From positions 186,001-250,000 of the forward strand of contig NZ_CANMJE010000003.1 of NCBI RefSeq assembly GCF_947498095.1: a stretch of 64,000 nucleotides of DNA, given 5' to 3'. This document shows, one piece after another, positions 1-7,332 of the stretch (position 1 is its first letter; each line of letters begins with the position of its first letter). Source of the stretch: an uncultured Shimia sp. (lineage in GTDB: Bacteria > Pseudomonadota > Alphaproteobacteria > Rhodobacterales > Rhodobacteraceae). The position numbers and the translations under genes were made by a program. The notes beneath the pieces are model-generated. The model did not search any database, had not been told where the DNA came from, and worked only from the letters and a program-made list of their open reading frames with translations.

Positions 1-59
1 TCGTCGAGGAGCTTGGCCCAAGCGTTCTGCAATTGGTCAAGGCAGCGACCTCCGAATAA
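1..59 (+). CDS. C-terminal end of an unidentified protein (partial)
   Basis: In the third forward frame the window opens inside a reading frame that ends with TAA at 57-59. The last 18 residues read VEELGPSVLQLVKAATSE, an amphipathic helix-like tail of ordinary composition. The other two frames give basic, Cys/Trp-rich sequence that looks like non-coding shadow. The product cannot be named from so little sequence. The stop lies about 48 nt before the next start, so the gene could be co-transcribed with the SRAP gene. Confidence 0.45.
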   Translation, partial: VEELGPSVLQLVKAATSE

Positions 60-107
60 CCTTCGGGCCGGCTTTCTCTGATGGGCATTGCACGCTAAAC
101 TGGCCTC

Positions 108-719
108 ATGCCCGGTCGCCTTTTTCTCACAACACCGATGCCCGACATCGCCACCTTTGCTGGGTACGACGCCGATTGCGTCGCGGGTGAGCCACCCCGC
201 CATAATATCCAACCCGGGCAAGAGATCGTCTGCCTCACATCAAAGGGGTTTGGCCGGATGCGGTGGGGGATTGTGCCTGTGGGACGCGTCAACGCCCGAG
301 GTCGTCCCGTGATGGAGACCATTATCAACGCGCGGTCAGAAACGGTCTTTGACAAATCCGCTTTTGATGGCGTGGGTCGGGCTGTTGTGATTGTCGACGG
401 GTGGTATGAATGGACCGGTGAGAAGCGCCGGAAAACCCCGTGGCGCATTTTTGGCCCCAAGCCCCTGATCTTTGCCGCCATCACCGACACATGGACCGCG
501 CCGGGTGGTTTGAAAGTGCCGCAGGTTGCCACGATCACATGCGAACCCAACGCCGACATCAAACCGATCCACCATCGCATGGGGGTCTTACTGGCACCTG
601 AGAACATCACGCTCTGGCTGAGCGGAGACGAAGACGCGATCACGCGCCTGATGACGCCCTGGCCCGATGGGCGCCTTACGGTAGAAGAGGCAAAGGGCGT
701 GGATTGGAGCGCCCCATAG
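108..719 (+). CDS. SOS response-associated peptidase family (SRAP/YedK/HMCES-like) protein with Pro in place of the catalytic Cys
   Basis: SRAP proteins bind abasic sites in single-stranded DNA and shield them through a covalent link made by Cys2 after Met1 is removed. This 203-aa protein keeps the family signatures: RHNIQPGQ (31-38), NARSET (74-79), GWYEW (98-102, with the acidic residue Glu101) and HHRM (155-158). Its start reads Met-Pro-Gly-Arg instead of the usual Met-Cys-Gly-Arg. An in-frame stop at 96-98 leaves ATG 108 as the only sensible start, so the missing Cys is not a start-site error. If Met1 is removed, the new N-terminus would be proline, a secondary amine. The family call is firm. 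The chemistry of this variant is unknown. Confidence 0.88.
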   Translation: MPGRLFLTTPMPDIATFAGYDADCVAGEPPRHNIQPGQEIVCLTSKGFGRMRWGIVPVGRVNARGRPVMETIINARSETVFDKSAFDGVGRAVVIVDGWYEWTGEKRRKTPWRIFGPKPLIFAAITDTWTAPGGLKVPQVATITCEPNADIKPIHHRMGVLLAPENITLWLSGDEDAITRLMTPWPDGRLTVEEAKGVDWSAP

Positions 720-728
720 GCAAATAAA

Positions 729-752
729 AAAGGGCACCCCGCGGCGCCCTTT
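729..752. terminator. Bidirectional rho-independent terminator
   Basis: Arms AAAGGGC (729-735) and GCCCTTT (746-752) form a GC-rich hairpin between two convergent genes. On the minus strand it is followed by T-rich sequence, as expected for termination of the cold-shock gene. A short T run also follows on the plus strand for the SRAP gene. Confidence 0.75.
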
Positions 753-775
753 CTGATCATCATGTATCGCGGGCC

Positions 776-982
776 TTAGACCAGCGCGATATCCACGGCG
801 CTTTCGCGGCCATCTCGGCCCGCTTGCAATTCGTAGGTCACTTTCTGGTTGTCAGCGAGACCGGTCAGGCCTGAGCGCTCAACAGCCGAGATGTGAACAA
901 ACACGTCATTGCCGCCATCTTCGGGTGCAATAAAGCCATAACCTTTGGTGGTGTTGAACCATTTGACGGTGCCAGTTGCCAT
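776..982 (-). CDS. Cold-shock domain protein (CspA family)
   Basis: This is a single cold-shock domain of 68 aa, the normal length for CspA-type single-stranded nucleic-acid chaperones that melt mRNA structure. RNP1 (KGYGFI, residues 13-18) and RNP2 (VFVHIS, 27-32) are intact, as are the surrounding aromatic and basic residues (VKWFN at 6-10). The ATG is preceded by an AGGAG-type ribosome binding site. A GC-rich inverted repeat lies just upstream of it in the leader, which is common in cold-shock mRNAs, where leader structure affects translation. The gene is monocistronic, with its own terminator at 729-752. Whether expression is cold-induced cannot be told from the sequence. Confidence 0.95.
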   Translation of the reverse strand: MATGTVKWFNTTKGYGFIAPEDGGNDVFVHISAVERSGLTGLADNQKVTYELQAGRDGRESAVDIALV

Positions 983-1287
983 CGTCGTTTCTCCTGTTTT
1001 TGCTGCCCGCGGAAGTGCGGCAGGTCGGCGTAGTCAGTGCAAGATCGAGAGACTGAGCCGAATGGAACAGGGGTCGATAGTGGTAACGTCGCGCGATTAA
1101 TATTGGAGGCATCCCGTGAAAACTCAAGAAAAAATTCCTGCGGCGGCGAGAATCCACACAGCAGACACACCCGATCATTTTCGGGGGATATGGACAGTTT
1201 TCATTCTGCCTAAATTTTACCAGTTGATAAAAAAATGAAGATATGAGAGCCTGAACTCAATAGCCAAACGATGATATGGGGAGAGAG
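983..1287. promoter_or_regulatory. Divergent intergenic region between the cold-shock gene and preT
   Basis: This 305-nt stretch holds no convincing gene. The left part is the leader and promoter of the cold-shock gene, with a hairpin made from CTGCC and GGCAG arms near its ribosome binding site. The right part (from about 1205) is AT-rich and should contain the preT promoter. It includes the RutR-like box at 1216-1231 and a GGGGAGAGAG ribosome binding site just before ATG 1288. Confidence 0.6.
1216..1231. promoter_or_regulatory. Degenerate RutR-like operator upstream of preT
   Basis: TTTACCAGTTGATAAA matches 11 of the 14 fixed positions of the E. coli RutR box (TTGACCA, two free bases, TGGTCAA). 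It lies 57 nt before the preT start, a sensible operator position. Two better matches occur near 8.7 kb between the RutR-like regulators and the rest of the pathway. The match is by eye and unsupported by any binding data. Confidence 0.45.
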
Positions 1288-2607
1288 ATGACCAATTCAC
1301 CGTTAAGCCAAGGCGTAGTGTCCGGGCGATTGTCTTCAGCTGAACTGGCTGAGAATTTCGCGGACCTGCATGCGCCTCTGGATGACCACGAGGCACTGGT
1401 GGCAGCGGATCGCTGCTACTTCTGCCATGACGCGCCTTGCATGGAGGCCTGTCCAACCGACATCGATATTCCACTGTTCATTCGCCAAATCTCCACTGGC
1501 ACGCCCGAGGCCGCGGCGAGGACCATTCTGAGTCAGAACATTCTGGGGGGCATGTGTGCCCGCGTCTGCCCGACCGAAACACTCTGTGAAGAGGTTTGTG
1601 TGCGCGAGGTGGCCGAAGGTAAGCCGGTCAAGATTGGCGAGCTTCAGCGCTATGCCACTGACACTTTGATGGCGGAAGACACGCATCCGTTCGAACGTGA
1701 CGCGTCAACCGGCAAGAAGATTGCCGTTGTTGGGGCCGGACCTGCTGGACTTTCGGCTGCACACCGTCTGGCGATGTATGGCCATGACGTCACCGTCTTT
1801 GATGGTCGTGCCAAGCCGGGCGGCCTTAATGAGTTTGGCATCGCCTCGTATAAATCTGTCGATAACTTTGCCGCGCGCGAGGTGGAATGGCTCTTGCAAA
1901 TCGGCGGGATCACGGTTGAGACCGGAAAACGTCTGGGCGAGAGACTGTCTCTTGAAACACTCAAGGCAGACTATGATGCGGTGTTCCTTGGTATAGGTCT
2001 GGGTGGCGTCAATGCGCTGGGCCTTGAGGGCGAAGATAAGGGCGGCGTGCTTGATGCGGTCGACTTTATTTCCAACCTGCGACAGGCCTCGGATCTTACC
2101 AACGTGGCAATTGGTCGGGACGTGGTGGTGATCGGCGGTGGGATGACCGCGGTGGATGCTGCAGTTCAAGCTAAACTGTTGGGCGCGCTGAATGTCAGCC
2201 TCGTCTATCGCCGTGGTCGTGATCGCATGGCGGCCAGCGTCTTTGAACAGGACCTCGCGGCATCCAAGGGGGTGCACATTATCTCCAATGCCTCGCCCAA
2301 AGCGGTGATCGGCAATGGTGCCGTTCGCGAGATTGAGTTCGAATATACCGACAACGACCTCAAGGCGACCGGTCAGACCGTGCGCCTACCTGCGGATCAG
2401 GTGTTCAAGGCTATTGGCCAAACCCTGTCCGGGGATGGGTTGCCCGACCTCGACGGCAGCAAGATCGCTGTTGATGGCACGGGCCGCACCAGCGTTGACT
2501 GGATCTGGGCCGGTGGCGATTGCGCCAGCGGCGGGGATGACCTCACGGTTACCGCCGTGGCCGAAGGCCGCGACGCTGCTGAAGACATCCACGCGTCGCT
2601 GTCGTGA
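1288..2607 (+). CDS. preT: NAD(P)-binding, Fe-S subunit of dihydropyrimidine dehydrogenase
   Basis: PreT is the electron-input subunit of NAD-dependent dihydropyrimidine dehydrogenase, passing electrons from NAD(P)H through FAD and Fe-S clusters to PreA. The 439-aa protein begins with a Cys-rich domain like that of the glutamate synthase small subunit (CYFC at 43-46, CMEAC at 51-55, further Cys at about 90-104). An FAD-binding GAGPAGLS (149-156) and an NAD(P)-binding GGGMTAVD (about 283-290) follow. An ATG at 1276 is in frame, but GGGGAGAG directly precedes ATG 1288, which I take as the start. The stop overlaps the GTG of the next small gene by 4 nt, and preA follows, so the three are one transcript. 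A weak RutR-like box lies upstream. Confidence 0.9.
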   Translation: MTNSPLSQGVVSGRLSSAELAENFADLHAPLDDHEALVAADRCYFCHDAPCMEACPTDIDIPLFIRQISTGTPEAAARTILSQNILGGMCARVCPTETLCEEVCVREVAEGKPVKIGELQRYATDTLMAEDTHPFERDASTGKKIAVVGAGPAGLSAAHRLAMYGHDVTVFDGRAKPGGLNEFGIASYKSVDNFAAREVEWLLQIGGITVETGKRLGERLSLETLKADYDAVFLGIGLGGVNALGLEGEDKGGVLDAVDFISNLRQASDLTNVAIGRDVVVIGGGMTAVDAAVQAKLLGALNVSLVYRRGRDRMAASVFEQDLAASKGVHIISNASPKAVIGNGAVREIEFEYTDNDLKATGQTVRLPADQVFKAIGQTLSGDGLPDLDGSKIAVDGTGRTSVDWIWAGGDCASGGDDLTVTAVAEGRDAAEDIHASLS

Positions 2608-2954
2608 AGTCCGCGCTCGCCATAGCATTGGCCACATGCCTGCCAACCGCCTTGCCCGCAGGGCAGGTGTTTGGCCTGTGGTGCAATGAGCATGGCGATC
2701 AGATGCAAATCGATGCCATAGGTATGCGCGGTGGAGAGCACCTCACATGCGACTGGCGAAGCCCGGTTGCAGATGGTGCAGAGATCCGCGCAGACCTTCA
2801 CTGCAAAACCCTCAAACTTCTGGGCGGCCAATGGGTGCCGATCCACGAAGAAACCTATGATTTCATCGCCGAGCTGGCCGATGCGGACCACCTGCGGGTG
2901 GCTTACACCGATGGCCGCTTCAACCACACGCTCACGCGCTGTGAAGTGAATTAA
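2604..2954 (+). CDS. Small exported protein of unknown function between preT and preA
   Basis: The gene starts with GTG overlapping the preT stop (GTGA), so translation is probably coupled. It encodes 116 aa with a clear Sec signal peptide: MKSALAIA, a hydrophobic stretch, and cleavage after about residue 19 (LPA before GQV). The mature part of about 97 aa has four cysteines (about 27, 49, 67, 113), an even number compatible with two periplasmic disulfides. I do not recognise a family. It is odd that a periplasmic protein lies between the two subunits of a cytoplasmic enzyme. It may bind substrate or be an accessory factor for uptake, but that is inference from position only. Confidence 0.7.
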   Translation: MKSALAIALATCLPTALPAGQVFGLWCNEHGDQMQIDAIGMRGGEHLTCDWRSPVADGAEIRADLHCKTLKLLGGQWVPIHEETYDFIAELADADHLRVAYTDGRFNHTLTRCEVN

Positions 2955-2970
2955 AAAAGGAGAACGCACT

Positions 2971-4275
2971 ATGGCCGATCTCACAAGTGACTTCATCGGG
3001 ATCAAATCCCCCAACCCCTTCTGGCTGGCCTCCGCGCCGCCCACCGACAAAGAATACAACGTCCGCCGCGCCTTTGAGGCCGGCTGGGGCGGTGTGGTCT
3101 GGAAAACCTTGGGCGAAGAAGGCCCCCCCGTCGTCAACGTCAACGGCCCGCGCTATGGCGCGATCCACGGCGCTGACCGTCGTCTTCTGGGCCTCAACAA
3201 CATTGAGCTCATTACCGACCGCCCGCTCGAAGTGAACCTCGAAGAGATGACCCGCGTAAAAAAGGACTATCCCGACCACGCGCTGATTGCCTCGGTTATG
3301 GTGCCTTGCGAAGAAGACGCCTGGAAGAAGATCCTCCCCCAGATCGCCGAAACCGGCTGTGACGGGTTCGAGCTGAACTTTGGCTGCCCGCACGGTATGG
3401 CCGAGCGCGGCATGGGATCTGCTGTGGGGCAGGTGCCAGACTATATCGAAATGGTCTCCCGCTGGGCCAAAGAAGCAACCGGCCTGCCGGTGATCGTCAA
3501 ACTGACGCCCAACATCACCAACATTCTCTACCCGGCCGAGGCCGCCCTCAAAGGCGGCGCTGACGCGGTGAGCCTGATCAACACCATCAACTCGATCACG
3601 GGCGTGAACCTCGACGTTATGTCGCCGGAACCCATGATCGACGGCAAAGGCACACACGGCGGCTATTGCGGCCCGGCGGTGAAGCCCATCGCCATGAACA
3701 TGGTGGCCGAGATCGCCCGCAACCCCGCCACCGCCAACCTGCCGATTTCTGGCATCGGTGGCATCACCACTTGGCGCGATGCGGCAGAGTTCATGGCGCT
3801 GGGCGCGGGCAACGTGCAGGTCTGCACAGCTGCCATGACCTATGGCTTCAAGATTGTGCAGGAAATGATTTCCGGCCTCAGCCAGTGGATGGATGAAAAA
3901 GGCTACACCAGCACCTCGGATTTTGTCGGCATGGCCACGCCCAACGTCACCGACTGGCAGTACCTGAACCTCAACCACATCACCAAGGCCGAGATCAATC
4001 AGGACGACTGCATCAAATGCGGCCGCTGCTACGCCGCTTGCGAGGACACCTCGCATCAGGCCATCGAGATGTCCGACGACCGCGTGTTCACTGTCAAGGA
4101 CGACGAATGCGTCGCCTGCAACCTCTGCGTCAACGTCTGCCCAGTCGAAGGCTGCATCACAATGCGCACACTGGACGCGGGCGAGATGGATGAACGGACC
4201 GGCCAACCCGTGGCCGCTGGGTACGGTAACTGGACAGCGCACCCCAACAACCCATCGGTACAAGCTGCCGAATAA
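2971..4275 (+). CDS. preA: Catalytic subunit of NAD-dependent dihydropyrimidine dehydrogenase
   Basis: PreA reduces uracil and thymine to their 5,6-dihydro forms, the first step of reductive pyrimidine degradation. The 434-aa protein has an FMN-binding TIM barrel like dihydroorotate dehydrogenase (substrate region NFGCPHGM and GMGSAVGQ near residues 137-154; KLTPNIT). A C-terminal ferredoxin domain carries two 4Fe-4S motifs (CIKCGRC from about 347, CVACNLC from about 380). AAAAAGGAG lies just before the ATG. The loop that carries the general-acid Cys in the mammalian enzyme (ACGQ) reads AVGQ here, with Val at about residue 152. The gene is third in the preT operon. Confidence 0.93.
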   Translation: MADLTSDFIGIKSPNPFWLASAPPTDKEYNVRRAFEAGWGGVVWKTLGEEGPPVVNVNGPRYGAIHGADRRLLGLNNIELITDRPLEVNLEEMTRVKKDYPDHALIASVMVPCEEDAWKKILPQIAETGCDGFELNFGCPHGMAERGMGSAVGQVPDYIEMVSRWAKEATGLPVIVKLTPNITNILYPAEAALKGGADAVSLINTINSITGVNLDVMSPEPMIDGKGTHGGYCGPAVKPIAMNMVAEIARNPATANLPISGIGGITTWRDAAEFMALGAGNVQVCTAAMTYGFKIVQEMISGLSQWMDEKGYTSTSDFVGMATPNVTDWQYLNLNHITKAEINQDDCIKCGRCYAACEDTSHQAIEMSDDRVFTVKDDECVACNLCVNVCPVEGCITMRTLDAGEMDERTGQPVAAGYGNWTAHPNNPSVQAAE

Positions 4276-4344
4276 GGGCAACATCACGCGGAGGGGGTTT
4301 CTCTGTTGACCTTCCGCGAAAACGGGCCGATCGCCCCGCCCACC

Positions 4345-4383
4345 AAACCCCGTCGCGACGTCTTCCACGCGGCGGGGTTTTCT
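4345..4383 (+). terminator. Probable terminator after preA
   Basis: Arms AAACCCCG (4345-4352) and CGGGGTTT (4373-4380), followed by a short T-rich tail, form a hairpin about 70 nt after the preA stop. The loop of about 20 nt is long and the T tract short, so strength is uncertain. Confidence 0.5.
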
Positions 4384-4521
4384 GTGCCATAAGAGCGGTT
4401 CCCCGTGTGGAGGTGATTTTGGCCAATGGCGGCAATGCGCCCAGAGTGAAAAATGCTGAGTTGCGGCCAAAGTCAGTTTTGAAGCGGCAGTATTAACCGA
4501 AGCCCCTCGGCGCAAGGCATT

Positions 4522-5979
4522 TCAGCCAGTCACCTCAGCACCGAGCCGTACCACCTCGGAGATCAGAAGGTCTAAATCTTCAGTCCGAGTACGGTGATTG
4601 TTTATTGCGACGCGCAAGCAATGTTGGCCGTGCACAGTGGTATCGGATAAGACAGCCGTTCCATCTTCTTGAAGACGCAGCATGATTTCCGTGTTGATCG
4701 ATTTCAATCTGCCTTCGTCACAGCCACCCGGATCATATCGAAAACAAACAATGTTGATATTTGTGGGGAACAACAGTTCGACTTCGCTCGCTTGGTCTAT
4801 CAGGTCTGTGAGATACGCTGCTTTTGCAATGTCCTGATCGATCAGCCTGCCAAACTTCTTGACGCCGTGTTCTCGCAACGACATCCAAACTTTGAGAGCA
4901 CGAAAACCGCGTGATGTTTGAATGCCATAATCATGCAAAAATTCGGCGGCCGCCAATCCGCGTTGGGCTGGCTCCAAATACTCAGGGGTCAGCGAGAATG
5001 TCTTTAGATGCGCCGACTTGTCTCGAACTAACGCACATCCTACCTCAAAGGGCGCATGCAGCCATTTGTGCGGATCAAGTGCCACGGAATCCGCAAATTC
5101 GATCCCGGTAACACGCCATTTGTTTTCCGGAGCGATCGCAAGCAGTGCCCCTATGCATCCGTCGACATGAAACCAAAGGCCTTCGGTTTTGCAAAACTCT
5201 GAAATCGCCATGAGGTCATCAATTGCACCTGTATTTACAGTGCCTGCCGTCGCGATAACACAAGCAGGATTTAGCCCGGATTTCCGATCAGACTCCACTG
5301 CCGCACGTAACGCATCCACATCCATGCTCAAATCTGATTTCGAGGGAATGCGAACCAGCGCCCGGTTGCCCAAGCCCAGTGTTTCCATCGCTTGCTGGTG
5401 GCAGCTGTGTATCTGGTCAGAGCCGTAAAACCGCATCGGCTTGTCCATTGCGGCAACGCCTTCCTGGCGGATATCGATACCGGATTTGGTGTTTCGCGCA
5501 ACGGTTAGCCCGATAAGATTGGCAACGGAGCCTCCAGATACCAATGTCCCGCTCGCGTAGTCAGGAAACCCAACCATTTCGCGGAGCCAACTTACAACTT
5601 GGTTATCTATCAGGGAAGCTGCGTGATTCCCGGCTCCGAGATTAGAGCCTTGGATCGCGGCTATGAAATCGGCCATAGCGCCAGTGAAATTACTGGTTCC
5701 CATGTACCATGCCCAAAACCTGGGATGGATGTTGCCCATCGGGTAACCAAGAACAGCTTCATTCACGTCGATCATGACGTTTTCCAGAACAGTAGGATCC
5801 TGAGGAAGCGGAGCCTCAAATCGTTCGCGAATATCTGAAGGCATGTCTCGCCAAACGGCGCGGTTCCTAACATCTCGCGTATGATCCACAGCCACATCAA
5901 CCAACTTGTGGGCAAGCTTTCGTGTGTCGTCCCAGTCAGCCGGGTCCAGGCTTTCAAACTGCGGTTTTTGCTCATCCAT
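4522..5979 (-). CDS. PLP-dependent group II amino-acid decarboxylase
   Basis: This 485-aa protein belongs to the pyridoxal-phosphate group II decarboxylases (aromatic L-amino-acid, glutamate, histidine, L-2,4-diaminobutyrate decarboxylase superfamily). The PLP lysine lies in DPHKW (K305), the cofactor Asp in HVDG (about 272), and the phosphate-binding SGGSVANL at about 148-155. N-terminal sequences such as HPRFWAWYMGTSN fit the aromatic-amino-acid decarboxylase-like subgroup. The substrate cannot be assigned. An upstream extension is open, but ATG 5979 has an AGGGAGC ribosome binding site and gives normal family length. The gene is more AT-rich than its neighbours and faces against the pyrimidine genes, suggesting separate acquisition. 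No partner gene is adjacent. Confidence 0.85.
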   Translation of the reverse strand: MDEQKPQFESLDPADWDDTRKLAHKLVDVAVDHTRDVRNRAVWRDMPSDIRERFEAPLPQDPTVLENVMIDVNEAVLGYPMGNIHPRFWAWYMGTSNFTGAMADFIAAIQGSNLGAGNHAASLIDNQVVSWLREMVGFPDYASGTLVSGGSVANLIGLTVARNTKSGIDIRQEGVAAMDKPMRFYGSDQIHSCHQQAMETLGLGNRALVRIPSKSDLSMDVDALRAAVESDRKSGLNPACVIATAGTVNTGAIDDLMAISEFCKTEGLWFHVDGCIGALLAIAPENKWRVTGIEFADSVALDPHKWLHAPFEVGCALVRDKSAHLKTFSLTPEYLEPAQRGLAAAEFLHDYGIQTSRGFRALKVWMSLREHGVKKFGRLIDQDIAKAAYLTDLIDQASEVELLFPTNINIVCFRYDPGGCDEGRLKSINTEIMLRLQEDGTAVLSDTTVHGQHCLRVAINNHRTRTEDLDLLISEVVRLGAEVTG

Positions 5980-6289
5980 CGGATTGCGCTCCCTGCATTG
6001 GTTTGAGTGTGGCACCAAAATTAACCTAACACAAACCTCGTCACCGAAAACCGAGGCACTGCATTTCACGGCCTTTTGTGAAAAGTGGCCGTTTGGCGGG
6101 GAGATGCCAACTACCGCTTCGTCCCGCTTAACTCCACTTGGACCTTGGCGAGCCAACTGTTTTCTGACGACCCGACACTAAGCGACCCAGCACACCCTCC
6201 CTGCCTAAACCCTCCCCCACTGTCGCTCTCCAACCCCCTTGTCGTTTTCAGAACAGACCGCCCCGCCACACCCCCGCATCCTCGCGCTC
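5980..6289. promoter_or_regulatory. Divergent promoter region with inverted repeat
   Basis: This 310-nt non-coding stretch lies between the decarboxylase (minus) and the DMT transporter (plus). The AT-rich left half should hold the decarboxylase promoter. An inverted repeat, TTTCAC (6064-6069) and GTGAAA (6078-6083) with 8 nt between, is a possible operator. The right half is pyrimidine-rich, and I see nothing definite in it. Confidence 0.4.
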
Positions 6290-7207
6290 ATGACTGACGT
6301 GCCTCTGTATATCGACAGCTTTGATGCAACCCGCCGCCGGGGCATGGCGCTGGTTTTTCTGGCGGGCGTGCTCTGGTCGACCATGGGTCTCGGCATCCGA
6401 CTGATAGACGAGGCCGGTGTCTGGCAGATCATGTTTTATCGCTCAATCAGCCTGTCGCTGTTCCTTGGCACGGTGATTGTCCTGCGTACCGGACGCAACC
6501 CTTTTGCCATGGCGCGGGCCACCGGACTGCCGGGAGTGGTTGGCGCGCTTGGCCTGATCGCAGCCTACACCGGGGCGATCTACGCGATCCAGACCACTTC
6601 GGTTGCCAATGCCATGTTGCTATTTGCAGTGTCGCCATTTCTTGCGGCCGTGCTGGGGCGGATTGTTTTGGGCGAACGGGTGCGTGCCGCCACCTGGATA
6701 TCAATTGCCGTGGCTTTGATCGGCGTCGGTGTCATGGTCTCGGACACGGGCGGGCAGGGCACGGTCTCGGGCAATCTGGCAGCCCTTGGCTCGGCCTTGG
6801 GGTTTGCGGTTTTCACTGTCGCTCTCAGACGTGGCAGATCAACCGAGATGCTGCCCGCGGTGTTTCTTTCGGGGCTTTTGGCGATCCTGTTAACCGGGGT
6901 GGTGTGTCTGTTGACTGGCGCGTCACTTGTTCTGACCGCTTGGGATGGGGGCATCGCCGTAACGATGGGCGTCTTCCAGGTCGGTCTGGGGCTGATGTGC
7001 TACACGATCGGTTCAAAAACTGTTCCCGCTGTGGAACTCACCCTCTTGTCACTAGCCGAGGTCGTGCTGGGGCCGGTATGGGTTTGGCTGGTGCTGGGTG
7101 AGACCGTCGGAACAACGACCCTCACCGGAGGTGCAATCCTTCTTGGCGCGATCATCGGTAACGCCATATCCGGCACCCGCCGCCGTACCCCGGTGCACAT
7201 GCCTTAG
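6290..7207 (+). CDS. DMT-superfamily transporter (EamA family)
   Basis: This inner-membrane protein of about 305 aa has ten hydrophobic segments in two EamA repeats, the usual build of drug/metabolite exporters. The first helix starts at GMALVFLAGVLWSTMG, and the second repeat (about 150-290) has the typical LGSALGFA and LTGGAILLGA ends. An upstream TTG at 6239 is in frame, but ATG 6290 gives normal length with a short cytoplasmic N-terminus. No clear ribosome binding site is visible. Substrate is unknown. Its position inside the pyrimidine locus suggests export of a metabolite, but this is inference. It converges on the downstream TetR gene. Confidence 0.82.
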   Translation: MTDVPLYIDSFDATRRRGMALVFLAGVLWSTMGLGIRLIDEAGVWQIMFYRSISLSLFLGTVIVLRTGRNPFAMARATGLPGVVGALGLIAAYTGAIYAIQTTSVANAMLLFAVSPFLAAVLGRIVLGERVRAATWISIAVALIGVGVMVSDTGGQGTVSGNLAALGSALGFAVFTVALRRGRSTEMLPAVFLSGLLAILLTGVVCLLTGASLVLTAWDGGIAVTMGVFQVGLGLMCYTIGSKTVPAVELTLLSLAEVVLGPVWVWLVLGETVGTTTLTGGAILLGAIIGNAISGTRRRTPVHMP

Positions 7208-7263
7208 GTGGAGGCCGACGCCGCATTCCTGACCTGAGCGTAAACAAATACACCTTTTCCACT

Positions 7264-7303
7264 TTGTACAAAACGCAACAACCCAGTCTCAGAGTTTGTA
7301 CAA
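7264..7303. repeat. Twin TTGTACAA palindromes in direct repeat
   Basis: The 8-bp palindrome TTGTACAA occurs at 7264-7271 and again at 7296-7303, both extended to TTTGTACAA followed by A/T and ACG. The 32-bp offset is about three helical turns, a spacing typical of cooperative protein binding. It lies between convergent genes, where a promoter is not expected. Confidence 0.4.
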
Positions 7304-7332
7304 TACGATCAATTTCCGCATTTCGCGATATC

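Noticed and set aside
2932-4515. 527-codon open frame on the minus strand opposite preA
   Set aside because: Its His/Val/Gly-rich translation is typical of antisense shadow in GC-rich genes, and preA on the other strand has clear family motifs.
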